A stretch of 64,000 nucleotides of DNA from DAOTXL01 sp034435455 (GCA_034435455.1 DAOTXL010000025.1:56299-120298), one strand, 5' to 3'. Numbered from the stretch's first letter, positions 8,261-17,032 are shown. Made by a program: numbers and translations. Notes: generated by a model from the letters alone, not told the origin.

Positions 8261-8782
8261 ATGAACCGCAAAGGGTTGGGCCCAGGCCGTCTGGCGATCA
8301 CCGCCGTGATGACCGGCGTTGTTTTTGTGCTGACCAGCATCGTCCATGTGCCTACCCCGGCCAGGGGCTACATCCATCTGGGCGACACCGGAGTTTTTTT
8401 CACCGCCTTTGCCTTTGGCCCGTGGATCGGGGGGGTAGCCGGAGGGATAGGCACCCTTCTGGCCGATGTGGTAGGCGGCTTTCCGCTGTGGGCACCCTTT
8501 TCCCTGCTCATCCACGGCCTGCAGGGATGGGTGGTGGGCTGGATGAGCCGGCGGTGGCCGGGAGTGCCGGGCTATCTCGTGTCGGCCGTGGTCGGCGGCA
8601 TGATCGTGGTGGTCGGCTATCTGGGGGCCGGGGTCCTTCTGTCGGGCGTGGGGGCGGCCCTGGGCGAACTGCCCATGAATGTGATTCAGGTGGTGGGGGG
8701 CGCGGTGGTAGCCCTCCCCCTGTTTGTGGCCGTGCGCCAGGCTTATCCGCCGATCCTGAGCCTGGGTCGGCGGCGCGATTAG
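8261..8782 (+). CDS. ECF transporter S component (substrate-binding membrane protein)
   Basis: A 173-residue membrane protein with about six hydrophobic helices, the usual size for an S component of an energy-coupling-factor importer. The opening AITAVMTGVVFVLTSIVHVP, then the GYIHLGDTGVFF loop and the LADVVGGFPLWAP segment, are typical of the general ECF S-component family (the group that includes riboflavin and HMP transporters). The vitamin bound cannot be read from sequence. The ATG follows GGAGGGGAGGATAGG. The fused ATPases and T component follow on the same strand, giving a complete dedicated ECF importer. Confidence 0.82.
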   Translation: MNRKGLGPGRLAITAVMTGVVFVLTSIVHVPTPARGYIHLGDTGVFFTAFAFGPWIGGVAGGIGTLLADVVGGFPLWAPFSLLIHGLQGWVVGWMSRRWPGVPGYLVSAVVGGMIVVVGYLGAGVLLSGVGAALGELPMNVIQVVGGAVVALPLFVAVRQAYPPILSLGRRRD

Positions 8783-8833
8783 AGGCTGTTTCGATCGGGT
8801 GGCCGTCACCCCTGAGATAGCAGGTACCGGAGA

Positions 8834-10603
8834 TTGGGGTCCCCACCGTCTCTCCTGGTAGAGGGGCTGCGTTTTGCCTACCCCCCCCTGGTGCCCGGCT
8901 TGCCCGCGCCGTGGGTGCTCGATGGCCTGGAGCTGGATGCCCGTCCCGGCGAGTGGCTGGCGGTGATGGGGGCCAGCGATGTCGGCAAGACGACCCTCTG
9001 TCTGCTGCTGGCCGGCCTGGCCCCGCACCTCACCGGCGGGCGGATGGAGGGCCGCGTCGTCATTTCCGGGCGGGATACCCGGGACCATCCGCCGCCTGCT
9101 CTGGCCGATACGGTGGGCCTGCTCTTTCAGGAGCCGGAGGCGCAGCTCTTTACCCCCACCGTCGAGGCCGAGATCGCCTGGGGTCTGGAAAACCTGGGCC
9201 TGCCCGTAGCTGAAATCCGGGCCCGGCTGGAGGAGATGCTGGCCCTGTTCCGCCTGGGCCACGTCCGCCACCGGTCTCCCGGCGAGCTTTCCGGCGGGGA
9301 AAAGAAGCGGCTGGCGCTGGCCTCGGTGTTGGCCATGCGGCCTGCCCTGATCATCCTCGACGAACCGATGGGGGGATTGGACCCCGCCGGCCGCGATGAG
9401 GTGCTGGCTGCTCTGTCCAACCTGCGCCGGAGCAACTCGACGACCATTGTCATGACCGAAAGCGATCCGGAGGCTGTGGCCGCCTTTGCCGACCGGTTGA
9501 TCGTCTTGCACCAGGGGCGGGTCGCTATGGAAGGCCCAACGCGCGCCCTCTTTCAGCAGGTGGACCGGCTCACGGCGTTGGGGGTGGCCGTGCCGCAAAT
9601 GGCCCGGGTGGCGGTGGAGCTCAATCGGCGGCTGGGCACGGCCTTTGACTTTCTGACCTTGAGGGAGGCGCTGGCCGCCCTGTCCTTTCCGCTCTCTCCC
9701 CAGGGGGGCGAGGGGGTTGGCCCCTCACCCCGGCCTTCTCCCCAGGGGGGCGAGGGGGCTGTGGAGATGGCCGGCCTCCGGTTTTGGTATGAGGAGGGGG
9801 TGCCGGTGCTGGATGGCGTGGACCTGAGCGTGCCCCGTGGCCAGTTTATCGCCCTGGTGGGGGCCAACGGCTCCGGCAAGACGACGCTGGTCAAGCATGT
9901 GAACGGCCTGCTCCGGCCACGGGGAGGGAGGGTGCGGGTCTTGGGCCGGGATACGGCCGGGTGCTCCATCGGCGAACTGGCGCAGCGGGTGGGCTTTCTC
10001 TTCCAACATCCGGAGCAGCAGATCTTTAGCAGCACCGTCCGCCAGGAGCTGGCCTTTGGGCCGCGCAACCTGGGCCTCCCGCCCGACGAAGTTCAGGCCC
10101 GCGTGGAGGCAGCCCTGGCCTGTTTTGCCCTCTCGGACGTCGCCGAACGTCCCCCGGCCATCCTGGGCTATGGCCTGCGGCGGCGGGTGACGCTGGCCTC
10201 GCTGGCGGCCATGGACCCGCCCATCCTGGTCCTGGACGAGCCTACCGTGGGCCTGGATGCCCCTGGCCTGCGCGAGACCTTTGACTGGCTGGCCGAACGG
10301 CACGGCCAGGGCCGGACCATCCTCCTGGTCACCCATGATATGGCCCTGGCTGCCGAGTATGCGCAACGCGTCGTCGTGCTGCATCAGGGGCGGGTTCAGG
10401 CCGATGGGACCCCGGCCCACCTGTTCGCTCTGGTGGACCTCCTGGCCCGTGCTTCCCTGGCCCCGCCGCCGGTGGTGGCCCTGGCCCAGGCGCTCCGGCC
10501 TTACGGGCTGGAGGGTGAATGCCTGACCGTCCAGGCCTTTTGCGCCGGGTATGCTGCGCTGTTCCAGAGGTTGGGGCGATCTCCTGCAGGGGGCCGGCCA
10601 TGA
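8834..10603 (+). CDS. Fused double ATPase of ECF transporter (EcfA-EcfA')
   Basis: A 589-residue protein with two ABC ATPase domains that power the ECF importer. Domain 1: Walker A GASDVGKTT (K52), Q-loop FQEPEAQLF, signature LSGGE (152-156), Walker B LIILDEP. Domain 2: Walker A GANGSGKTT (K349), Q-loop FQHPEQQIF, Walker B ILVLDEP. Its signature reads LGYG (444-447) instead of LSGG, so one composite ATP site is probably degenerate. The Walker A of domain 1 has Asp where Gly is usual. The linker near 288-308 is encoded by a direct repeat. The start is uncertain: the TTG at 8834 lacks a well-spaced ribosome site and an in-frame stop lies at 8813. The stop overlaps the T-component start (ATGA). 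Confidence 0.9.
   Translation: MGSPPSLLVEGLRFAYPPLVPGLPAPWVLDGLELDARPGEWLAVMGASDVGKTTLCLLLAGLAPHLTGGRMEGRVVISGRDTRDHPPPALADTVGLLFQEPEAQLFTPTVEAEIAWGLENLGLPVAEIRARLEEMLALFRLGHVRHRSPGELSGGEKKRLALASVLAMRPALIILDEPMGGLDPAGRDEVLAALSNLRRSNSTTIVMTESDPEAVAAFADRLIVLHQGRVAMEGPTRALFQQVDRLTALGVAVPQMARVAVELNRRLGTAFDFLTLREALAALSFPLSPQGGEGVGPSPRPSPQGGEGAVEMAGLRFWYEEGVPVLDGVDLSVPRGQFIALVGANGSGKTTLVKHVNGLLRPRGGRVRVLGRDTAGCSIGELAQRVGFLFQHPEQQIFSSTVRQELAFGPRNLGLPPDEVQARVEAALACFALSDVAERPPAILGYGLRRRVTLASLAAMDPPILVLDEPTVGLDAPGLRETFDWLAERHGQGRTILLVTHDMALAAEYAQRVVVLHQGRVQADGTPAHLFALVDLLARASLAPPPVVALAQALRPYGLEGECLTVQAFCAGYAALFQRLGRSPAGGRP
9695..9758 (+). repeat. In-frame direct repeat in the ATPase linker
   Basis: Two copies of a 22-base unit (TCTCCCC, then AGGGGGGCGAGGGGG) start at 9695 and 9737, a period of 42 bases or 14 codons. 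Both read SPQGGEG. The unit resembles the CTCTCCCC/GGGGAGAG palindrome family seen between genes at 11501-11536. Confidence 0.75.
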
Positions 10604-11397
10604 GCCAGGTCTTTGACATCTATCGGCCCGGCGATTCGTGGCTCCACCGGTCGGACCCCCGTGCCAAACTGTGGGCTGTGCTTCTGGCCGCCGCGGTGGG
10701 CCTGATCTTCAGGCAGATCGGTGTGCTGGCCGGGTTGCTCCTTCTGGCCCACGGCGTCCTGTTATCGGCCCGTGTACCCGGCGACCGTCTCCGTTGGCTA
10801 TGGGCTCGGCTGTGGCCGCTGCTGGTCATGATCCTGATCCTGCAGCCCTTCTTCTCCCCTGGCTCCGGCCCGGACCTGTTACGCCTGGGACCCCTTCGCC
10901 TGACGGTGGCCGGCTTGCTGGAGGGGGTGAGCTATGCGCTGCGGGCGGCAGCGTTGGCCTTTACCGTCGCGGCCCTGTTGTTGACCACCGAACCCACCGC
11001 GCTGGTGCAGGGGCTGGTCAGGCTGGGGCTGCCCTATCCCTGGGGGCTGACGGTGGGCCTTGCCTTGCGCTACCTGCCGACCACCTATGGGCTATTCGTT
11101 GCCGTCTGCGAGGCGCAGCAGGCGCGGGGCTGGATCATCAACCAGGGGAACATGCTCCACCGGGCGCGGGCCTACCTGCCCATCCTGGTGGCGACGATTA
11201 TCGCTGCCCTCCGCCTGAGCGATCACCTGGGGCTGGCGCTGGCGGCGCGGGGGTTGGGCTACCCGGCGCGCCGGACGGTGCTCTATGATGTCCGGTTCCG
11301 CCACTCCGACCGGGTGGCGGTCGTGCTGGTTACCCTCATTTTTTGTGGATTGTTGATGGTGCGCTACGGGTTAGGGTTTGGCGCCAGGGCGTGGTAG
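10600..11397 (+). CDS. ecfT: ECF transporter T component (EcfT)
   Basis: A 265-residue membrane scaffold that couples the ATPases to the S component. It has about five hydrophobic helices and the two Ala-Arg-Gly coupling motifs that contact the ATPases: AQQARGW and ALAARGLGY. The N-terminal RSDPRAKLWAVLL is typical of the family. The ATG overlaps the ATPase stop as ATGA; an in-frame start further upstream at 10519 lies within the ATPase gene and is not needed. It is the last gene of the S-AA'-T operon. Confidence 0.9.
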   Translation: MSQVFDIYRPGDSWLHRSDPRAKLWAVLLAAAVGLIFRQIGVLAGLLLLAHGVLLSARVPGDRLRWLWARLWPLLVMILILQPFFSPGSGPDLLRLGPLRLTVAGLLEGVSYALRAAALAFTVAALLLTTEPTALVQGLVRLGLPYPWGLTVGLALRYLPTTYGLFVAVCEAQQARGWIINQGNMLHRARAYLPILVATIIAALRLSDHLGLALAARGLGYPARRTVLYDVRFRHSDRVAVVLVTLIFCGLLMVRYGLGFGARAW

Positions 11398-11500
11398 ATT
11401 ATGTTACTCAGGTGGGGATGGTTCAGTCTGCCGAGAAAATCGGTTGACACTTTTTGCTGGCATGAAAAATCGCCGCTCATGGCCCTCACCCCTTTCCTGG

Positions 11501-11536
11501 CCTCTCCCCTCTCCCGCTTGCGGGAGAGGGGAGAGG
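11501..11536. repeat. Perfect 16-base-pair palindrome (REP-like)
   Basis: The arm 11501-11516 (CCTCTCCCCTCTCCCG) is exactly complementary to 11521-11536, with loop CTTG. It lies between the convergent ecfT and Uma2 genes. There is no U-tract on either side (AAAAAGGGGG follows on the plus strand), so it looks like a dispersed palindromic element more than a simple terminator. Confidence 0.85.
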
Positions 11537-11551
11537 AAAAAGGGGGTATCC

Positions 11552-11573
11552 GGGCAGGCTGGAAAGCCTGCCC
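11552..11573. repeat. Perfect 9-base-pair hairpin with GGAA loop
   Basis: GGGCAGGCT (11552-11560), loop GGAA, AGCCTGCCC (11565-11573). It sits 16 bases from the previous palindrome and just beyond the 3' end of the Uma2 gene. It may be part of the same composite element or act as a bidirectional transcript end. Confidence 0.75.
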
Positions 11574-11578
11574 CACAG

Positions 11579-12196
11579 CTAAGTCCGGGAGCCGGCGAAA
11601 ACCTCTTCCACGTTGATCTGAAACCCGACCAGAAGGCGTGAATAGGCTATCTGTCCGATGCTGAACCTGTCTAGCAGGACATAGATGCCGTCTTCCAGGA
11701 CAAACACTTCGATAGTTTGGGCCTCCGGGTCCACCAGCCAGTACTCGCCGATGCCCGCCTGGGCGTATTCGACAAATTTGTCTCGCCGGTCTACGCGGCG
11801 GGTAGCGGGTGAGGTGACTTCGACCACCAGATCAGGGGGGCCGTAGAACTGCTCGCCGATGCGATCGGCGTGAGCATGGGCGACAAACAGGATATCTGGC
11901 TCGCGGATCTTGCCCGGCCAGAGGCGTACCGGGAGGGGGGCATATCGTACTGTCCCGAGATCGTTGGCTTCTACAAAGTCGTCAAGGTGTCGGAAAAGGA
12001 TGCGTGCAACTCGCTGATGGGTCTCTGTGGGATGGGGCGGCATGATAAACTCTCCTTCTGACAGTTCGATGTAGCGGTTCGTGTCGGGCAGGCTGAAATA
12101 ATCCGCCTCGGTCCACTGGCCTTGGGGTGGCCACAAGTCTGCCAATTCTGTAGCCGGGCGTGGTTGAACCTGCACATCTGGCATTTGGGTGGACAT
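11579..12196 (-). CDS. Uma2-family putative endonuclease (DUF820)
   Basis: A 205-residue protein with the Uma2/DUF820 fold of the PD-(D/E)XK nuclease superfamily. The conserved core is present: EADYFSLPD near the start, EGEFIMPP, then REPDILFV, PPDLVVEVTSP (Asp, Glu) and DKFVEYAQAGIGEYWLVDPE with the Lys and final Asp. Members are abundant in Chloroflexota and Cyanobacteria; their biological role is unproven. The ATG at 12196 follows GGGGGGTGAAACG. It has its own promoter (12242-12270) and converges on the ECF operon. A longer frame to 12253 would start inside the transcript leader and is less likely. Confidence 0.85.
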   Translation of the reverse strand: MSTQMPDVQVQPRPATELADLWPPQGQWTEADYFSLPDTNRYIELSEGEFIMPPHPTETHQRVARILFRHLDDFVEANDLGTVRYAPLPVRLWPGKIREPDILFVAHAHADRIGEQFYGPPDLVVEVTSPATRRVDRRDKFVEYAQAGIGEYWLVDPEAQTIEVFVLEDGIYVLLDRFSIGQIAYSRLLVGFQINVEEVFAGSRT

Positions 12197-12241
12197 CGTT
12201 TCACCCCCCTTGTCCTTCCATTCAGACTTGGACGCGTTTGT

Positions 12242-12270
12242 AGTATAGCACATCTCTCGACAGAATTCAA
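12242..12270 (-). promoter_or_regulatory. Promoter of the Uma2 gene
   Basis: On the minus strand, TTGAAT (12270-12265), a 17-base spacer and TATACT (12247-12242). It lies 46 bases upstream of the ATG at 12196. Confidence 0.72.
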
Positions 12271-12355
12271 TGCCCTCAGCAGGGATGCGGGGTTCACCGC
12301 GGAGGGTGCAGGCCTGCTCTGCGGTGAGCCGATTTCCCGAATCGTTCCGGGGGAG

Positions 12356-13138
12356 CTACCGGGGGCGGCGGACCATGTAGGCGGCGATCTGGGCGGCCAG
12401 CCGCCGGGGGACGAGTCGCGTGCCGAAAGCCAGGAAGCGGTTCATAAACCCCGGCACAGCCGCCCGCCTGCCCCGCTCGAAGGCCCGCAGGGCTGCCGCC
12501 ACCACCTCGTCGGGGCTGGCCATCCGCTCGCGCCAACCCTCGCCGACGCCGGACACCGCCTGGAAGCCGGTAGCGGTAAAGCCGGGGCACAGGGCCATCA
12601 CCCGGACCCCGTCGGCGGCCACTTCCTGGGCCACCGCCTCTGAAAAGGACAGGACAAAGGCTTTGCTTGCGCCATAGACGGCCATGTATGGCACCGGCTG
12701 AAAGGCGCTGGTGGAAGCCAGGTTGATGACCCCGCCTCGCCGCCGTCGGCGCATCGCCGGCAGGTAGAGCCGTGTCAGCTCCATCAGGGTGTTGACGTTC
12801 AGCCGCACCATCTCGGCCTGGGCCTCAAAGGGGATGTCGGTAAACTCACCCCCTTTGCCAAAGCCGGCGTTGTTGATCAGCAGATCCACCGCCAGCCCCC
12901 GGCGCTCCGTCTCGGCAAAGAGGGCTGCGGCCGCACCAGGTTGGGCCAGGTCGGCGGCGATGACCTGGGCCTGCACGCCCCGTTTTGACGCCAGCTCTGC
13001 GGCCAGTGCCCTGAGCCTCTCTTCGCGGCGGGCCACCAGCACCAGATCCTTGCCCAACGCCGCCAACTGTCGGGCAAAGGCCTCTCCGATCCCCTCCGAG
13101 GCACCGGTGATCAACGCCAGCCTGACCTCCTCCAGCAT
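12356..13138 (-). CDS. Short-chain dehydrogenase/reductase
   Basis: A 260-residue classical SDR, an NAD(P)-dependent oxidoreductase. The cofactor motif TGASEGIG is near the N terminus, followed by NNAG, the catalytic Ser in ASTSAFQPV and the YGASK catalytic Tyr/Lys pair, then a PGFTATGF loop. Arg in the first beta-alpha-beta unit (VARREER) suggests NADP preference. The ATG at 13138 follows GGGAGG; the longer frame that reads upstream runs into the glyQS gene and is rejected. Substrate unknown. It lies 29 bases downstream of glyQS and may be transcribed with it. Confidence 0.87.
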   Translation of the reverse strand: MLEEVRLALITGASEGIGEAFARQLAALGKDLVLVARREERLRALAAELASKRGVQAQVIAADLAQPGAAAALFAETERRGLAVDLLINNAGFGKGGEFTDIPFEAQAEMVRLNVNTLMELTRLYLPAMRRRRRGGVINLASTSAFQPVPYMAVYGASKAFVLSFSEAVAQEVAADGVRVMALCPGFTATGFQAVSGVGEGWRERMASPDEVVAAALRAFERGRRAAVPGFMNRFLAFGTRLVPRRLAAQIAAYMVRRPR

Positions 13139-13167
13139 CCTGCCTCCCTCTTGTCCCACAGGGGTTT

Positions 13168-16100
13168 CTAAAACCCTTCGAGCCGGGTCACATCCACGAT
13201 CCCCCGGCTCAGCCCCCAGATGGCTTGCAGCAGGCCCAGGCGGTTCTCCCGCAGCTTTCGGTCGTCGTGCATCACCAGCACATCGTCGAAGAAACGGTTG
13301 ATGGCCGGGATCAGGGGGCGCAGGGCGGTGAGCAACCGATCCACGTCGCTGGTCGGTGTGATCTGGGCGTGGGCTGCCCGGTACGCCTGCCACAAAGCTT
13401 CTGTGGATGGTTCAGGGTCCACACCTGGCCGGAAATCGAACCGTTCGGCCTGGTCGCGCACGATGCGGATGCAACGGCCGTAGGCGTTGAGCAGGTCCAT
13501 CCAGTCGTCGCGCTCCACCCAGACGGCCAGTTGGGCCACGGCGCGGTAGGCGCTGTAGGGATCGTCCCCTCGCTCGGCCAGTACAGCATCCACCACGTCG
13601 TAGCGGAAGCCTTTATCGCGGAGCCACCCCCGCAGCCGCTCGGCGATAAAAGCCGACACCTCGGCCAGCGTCTGTGCCGGGACCGGCACCGACAGCAGGG
13701 CCGCCGCCTCGGCCAGCAGCGGGCGCAGCGGCAAGGCCACCCGATGGGCGATGAGGTTCTGGACGATGCCCAGGGCGTCGCGGCGCAGGTGGTAGGGATC
13801 GGCCGAACCGCTGGGGGCCAGCCCCACGGCAAAGAGGCCCACCAGGCTGTCCAGGCGGTTGGCCAGGCCCAGGGCCAGGCCCGGTTTGGTCTGCGGCAGG
13901 GCGTCATCGGCAAAGCGCGGCAGATAATGTTCCAGGATGGCCGTAGCTACCGCCTCATCCTCGCCTGACAGGCGGGCGTAGTGGCGGCCCATAATCCCCT
14001 GCAGGCTGGTGAACTCGACGACCAGTTGGGTGACCAGGTCGGCCTTGCACAGGTGGGCGGCGCGGCTGAGGACCTCCTGTTGGGCGGCGTCCAGTCCCAG
14101 CGCCTGGCCAACCGCCGGCCCCAGCTTTTCCAGGCGTTTGGTTTTGTCCAGCATCGAGCCCAACTGTTCCTGGAAGGTGAGGGTATCCAGGCGAGGCAGG
14201 AAGCTCTCCAGTGGCCGGCGCAGGTCGTTCTCGTAAAAGAAGCGGGCATCGGCAAAGCGGGCGCCAAGCACCTCTTCGTTCCCTTCGCGCACCACCCCCA
14301 GGTTATAGTCATCGCCATTACGCACCGCCACAAAGTAGGGCAGCAGTTCCCCCGTGGTCCCGTGCGTCACCGGGAAGTAGAGCTGGTGCTTTTTCATGGC
14401 GGTGACCAGCACCTCCGGCGGCAGCGCCAGATAGCCCGGATCAAAGTGGCCCAGCAGCGCCGTCGGGTGTTCGACCAGGTTGGTGACCTCGTCCAGCAGG
14501 TCCGGATCGTCGGGGATCTGGCCGCCGACGGACGCGGCCAGGGCTGCGGCCTGGCTGCGGACCTGCTCGCGGCGCTCGGCCACATCTACGACGATCTGGT
14601 GGGCGGCCATTGTGGCCAGGTAATCGTCGGCGCGGGCCAGCTCGATCGGGGGCGAACCGAGGGGGCGCAGGCCGCGGGTGGTCCGCCCGCCGGTCACGCC
14701 GGCGTACTCAAAGGGGACCACCTGGTCGCCCAGCAGGCTTACCAGCCAGCGGATGGGCCGGGAGAAGGCGACGTTGGTCTGATTCCAGCGCATCGTCTTG
14801 GGGAAGCGCAGGCCGGCGATGAGGGCCGACAGCTTTTCGGCCAGCACCTCGGCGGCGGGGCGGCCCGGCTCGGTCTTGACGGCGACGGTGTACGATTTGT
14901 CCCCTTCGGTCACCACGCGCAGCGCTTCGACCGGCACCCCCTGTTTCTGGGCAAAGCCCTGGGCCGCGCGGGTGGGCCGGCCATCGGCGTCGAAGGCGAC
15001 TTTGGCCGGCGGCCCCTGCACTTCCAGGATGCGGTCCGGTTGTCGGGAGGCCAGCCCGTAGATCAGCACCGCCTGGCGCCGGGGGGTACCCACCACCTGC
15101 ACGCGCTCGTAGCTCAGGCGGAGCTCGTCCAGCAGCCGGGGTACCGCCCCCTCCAACTGCTCCAGGGCCAGGGCCAGGTCGCCGGCGGGCAGTTCCTCCG
15201 TGCCGATCTCCAACAGGAAGCAGGGTTCAGGAGCCTTGCTTCCTGCCTCTTGCCCCTTGCTTCCTGTCTCTTGCCCCTTGTTTCCTGCTTCCTGCTTCCT
15301 TAAAAAGGGGTAGCCCATCTCCTCGCGCTGCTTCACGTACAGGCGGGCCACCTGGCGGCTCAGATCGCGCATCCGGCCAAAGTAGGAGGCCCGCTCGGTG
15401 ACGCCGATGGCTCCTCGTGCGTCAAGGATGTTGAAGGTATGAGAACAGCGCAGAATGTAATCGTAGGCGGGGATGACCAGGCCCCGGCCCAGGCAGGCTC
15501 TGGCCTCGGCCTCGTACAGGTTGTACATCTGGGCCAGGTGTTCCACGTCGGCCAGTTCAAAGTTATAGATGCAGTGCTCCACTTCGGGCCGGCGGTAGAT
15601 ATCGCCGTAGGAGTGCACGCCATCCCAGTCGATGTCCCACACCGAGCGTACCTTTTGCAGGTACATGACGATCCGTTCCAGGCCGTAGGTCAGTTCCACC
15701 GGCACCGGGTCGCAGGGCAGGCCGCCGGCCTGTTGGAAGTAGGTGTACTGGCTGATTTCCTGGCCGTCGAGCCACACCTGCCAGCCCAGCCCCCATGAGC
15801 CCAGGGCCGGGCTTTCCCAGTTGTCCTCCACGAAACGGACATCGTGTTCGCGCAGGTTGATGCCGATGGCCTCCAGGCTGCCCAGGTAGAGCTCCTGCGG
15901 GTTGCCGGGGTCGGGCTTGAGGATGACCTGGTACTGGGTGTGCATCTGCATCCGGTTGGGGTTTTCGGCGTAGCGGCCGTCGTCGGGGCGGTAGGAGGGC
16001 TCGACATAGGCCACATTCCACGGCTCCGGGCCGAGGACGCGCAGGGTGGTGGCCGGGTTGGCGGTGCCGGCCCCCACTTTTTCGCTGTACGGCTGCCAGA

Positions 16101-16173
16101 TCAGGCAGCCGTAATCGGCCCAGTAGCGGTCCAGGCGCAGGATGACCTCTTGGAAGGATAATGGTTTGGTCAT
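13168..16173 (-). CDS. glyQS: Glycyl-tRNA synthetase, fused alpha and beta subunits
   Basis: A 1001-residue fusion of GlyQ (catalytic alpha chain, residues 1 to about 290) and GlyS (tRNA-binding beta chain, from about 315). It charges tRNA-Gly in the cytoplasm. The alpha part has WQPYSEKVGAGTANPATTLR, GPEPWNVAYVEPS and DNWESPALGSWGLGWQVW. The beta part starts at CFLLEIGTEELPAGDL and ends with an anticodon-binding-like domain. Most bacteria encode the subunits separately; fusions are known in Chlamydia and some others. The junction is encoded by a 21-base repeat that gives a KQEAG/KGQETGS linker. The ATG at 16173 follows AAGGA; a longer frame to 16266 overlaps recO. Confidence 0.93.
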   Translation of the reverse strand: MTKPLSFQEVILRLDRYWADYGCLIWQPYSEKVGAGTANPATTLRVLGPEPWNVAYVEPSYRPDDGRYAENPNRMQMHTQYQVILKPDPGNPQELYLGSLEAIGINLREHDVRFVEDNWESPALGSWGLGWQVWLDGQEISQYTYFQQAGGLPCDPVPVELTYGLERIVMYLQKVRSVWDIDWDGVHSYGDIYRRPEVEHCIYNFELADVEHLAQMYNLYEAEARACLGRGLVIPAYDYILRCSHTFNILDARGAIGVTERASYFGRMRDLSRQVARLYVKQREEMGYPFLRKQEAGNKGQETGSKGQEAGSKAPEPCFLLEIGTEELPAGDLALALEQLEGAVPRLLDELRLSYERVQVVGTPRRQAVLIYGLASRQPDRILEVQGPPAKVAFDADGRPTRAAQGFAQKQGVPVEALRVVTEGDKSYTVAVKTEPGRPAAEVLAEKLSALIAGLRFPKTMRWNQTNVAFSRPIRWLVSLLGDQVVPFEYAGVTGGRTTRGLRPLGSPPIELARADDYLATMAAHQIVVDVAERREQVRSQAAALAASVGGQIPDDPDLLDEVTNLVEHPTALLGHFDPGYLALPPEVLVTAMKKHQLYFPVTHGTTGELLPYFVAVRNGDDYNLGVVREGNEEVLGARFADARFFYENDLRRPLESFLPRLDTLTFQEQLGSMLDKTKRLEKLGPAVGQALGLDAAQQEVLSRAAHLCKADLVTQLVVEFTSLQGIMGRHYARLSGEDEAVATAILEHYLPRFADDALPQTKPGLALGLANRLDSLVGLFAVGLAPSGSADPYHLRRDALGIVQNLIAHRVALPLRPLLAEAAALLSVPVPAQTLAEVSAFIAERLRGWLRDKGFRYDVVDAVLAERGDDPYSAYRAVAQLAVWVERDDWMDLLNAYGRCIRIVRDQAERFDFRPGVDPEPSTEALWQAYRAAHAQITPTSDVDRLLTALRPLIPAINRFFDDVLVMHDDRKLRENRLGLLQAIWGLSRGIVDVTRLEGF
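15236..15300 (-). repeat. 21-base CCTGC-rich repeat in the GlyQS linker
   Basis: About three degenerate copies of a 21-base unit built from TTGCCCCTTGCTTCCTG (plus strand). On the coding strand it reads KQEAGN, KGQETGS, KGQEAGS. The same family recurs at 37591-37658 and 60471-60516. Confidence 0.8.
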
Positions 16174-16258
16174 AGTCTTTTCCTTTTCGATCTGCTCTGA
16201 AGGTGCCAGGCCCTTGGGCACCTGAACAGTTGTCCCGGTCTTTTTTCTAGCTGCTTCT

Positions 16259-17032
16259 CTATCCAATTCCCATTTGCCGGCGCAGCCTGTAGATAAAATC
16301 TGCCGACTTGAGCTGGCGTTCCAGGTGATAGGTGATGTAATGGTTCATTGTGCGCTCCACTTCGAGGTGGCTGGCGGGGCTGAGGCGCAGCAGGCGGCAG
16401 GTCGCCCAGTCGCGGGTCTGCAAGAAGCGCAGCACTTTGAGGGCGTTCAGGGGGAGTTCGGCTGTGCCCCCCCGCTCATAGCCGCATCTGGGGCAAAAGA
16501 CGCTTCCCTCGGCGGCGCTGAAGTAATTGACCACCGGCCGGAGCGGCTCCCGGCATCCGCCGCAGAGGAAGAGTTGGGGCTGGAAGCCCACCAATCCCAG
16601 CAGGTGGAGCTCATAGTAGCGGGCGACCAGTGCCAGGTCCTCGGCGGTGCACAGCCAGCCCAGCGCCTCGTGGAGCAGATGGAACAGGGGGCGGTTCTCG
16701 TCCCGCTCGGCGGTAAAGGCATCGGCCAGTTCGGCGGCATAACAGGCGTAGGTAGTGCGCAACAGGTCTTCCCGCAGCGGAAGAAATGGCTCCAGCGTCT
16801 CGGCCTGGGTGATGATGTCCAGGTCGCGCCCCACGGCCACCAGGAACCGGCTGTGGCTGAACAGCTCCACGTGGCCGCTCTTGCGGCTGGTTGGCTTGCG
16901 CGCCCCTTTGGCGATGAGCTTTAGCTTGCCCTGTTCTGGGGTGAACACGGTCAACAGGCGGTCCGCCTCGCCAAAGTCGGTCCGTCGCAACACGATCGCC
17001 TCTGTTTGATAGACCCGTTCCCGATGTAGCAT
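16259..17032 (-). CDS. recO: DNA repair protein RecO
   Basis: A 257-residue recombination mediator that loads RecA with RecF/RecR. It opens with the OB-fold segment VYQTEAIVLRRTDFGEADRL and the KLKLIAKGARKPTSRK basic patch. A helical domain follows, and a zinc ribbon (CGGCREPL ... CPRCGYE) sits within the C-terminal half. The ATG at 17032 lies just after GGGAGAG; a longer frame to 17152 has no ribosome site and would add an atypical extension. The gene lies between the exopolysaccharide genes upstream and glyQS 85 bases downstream. Confidence 0.92.
   Translation of the reverse strand: MLHRERVYQTEAIVLRRTDFGEADRLLTVFTPEQGKLKLIAKGARKPTSRKSGHVELFSHSRFLVAVGRDLDIITQAETLEPFLPLREDLLRTTYACYAAELADAFTAERDENRPLFHLLHEALGWLCTAEDLALVARYYELHLLGLVGFQPQLFLCGGCREPLRPVVNYFSAAEGSVFCPRCGYERGGTAELPLNALKVLRFLQTRDWATCRLLRLSPASHLEVERTMNHYITYHLERQLKSADFIYRLRRQMGIG

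Noticed and set aside
13981..15303. 440-codon plus-strand frame within glyQS
   Set aside because: Opposite the well-conserved GlyS domain; its end (LASCLLPLASCLL) is just the complement of the linker repeat.
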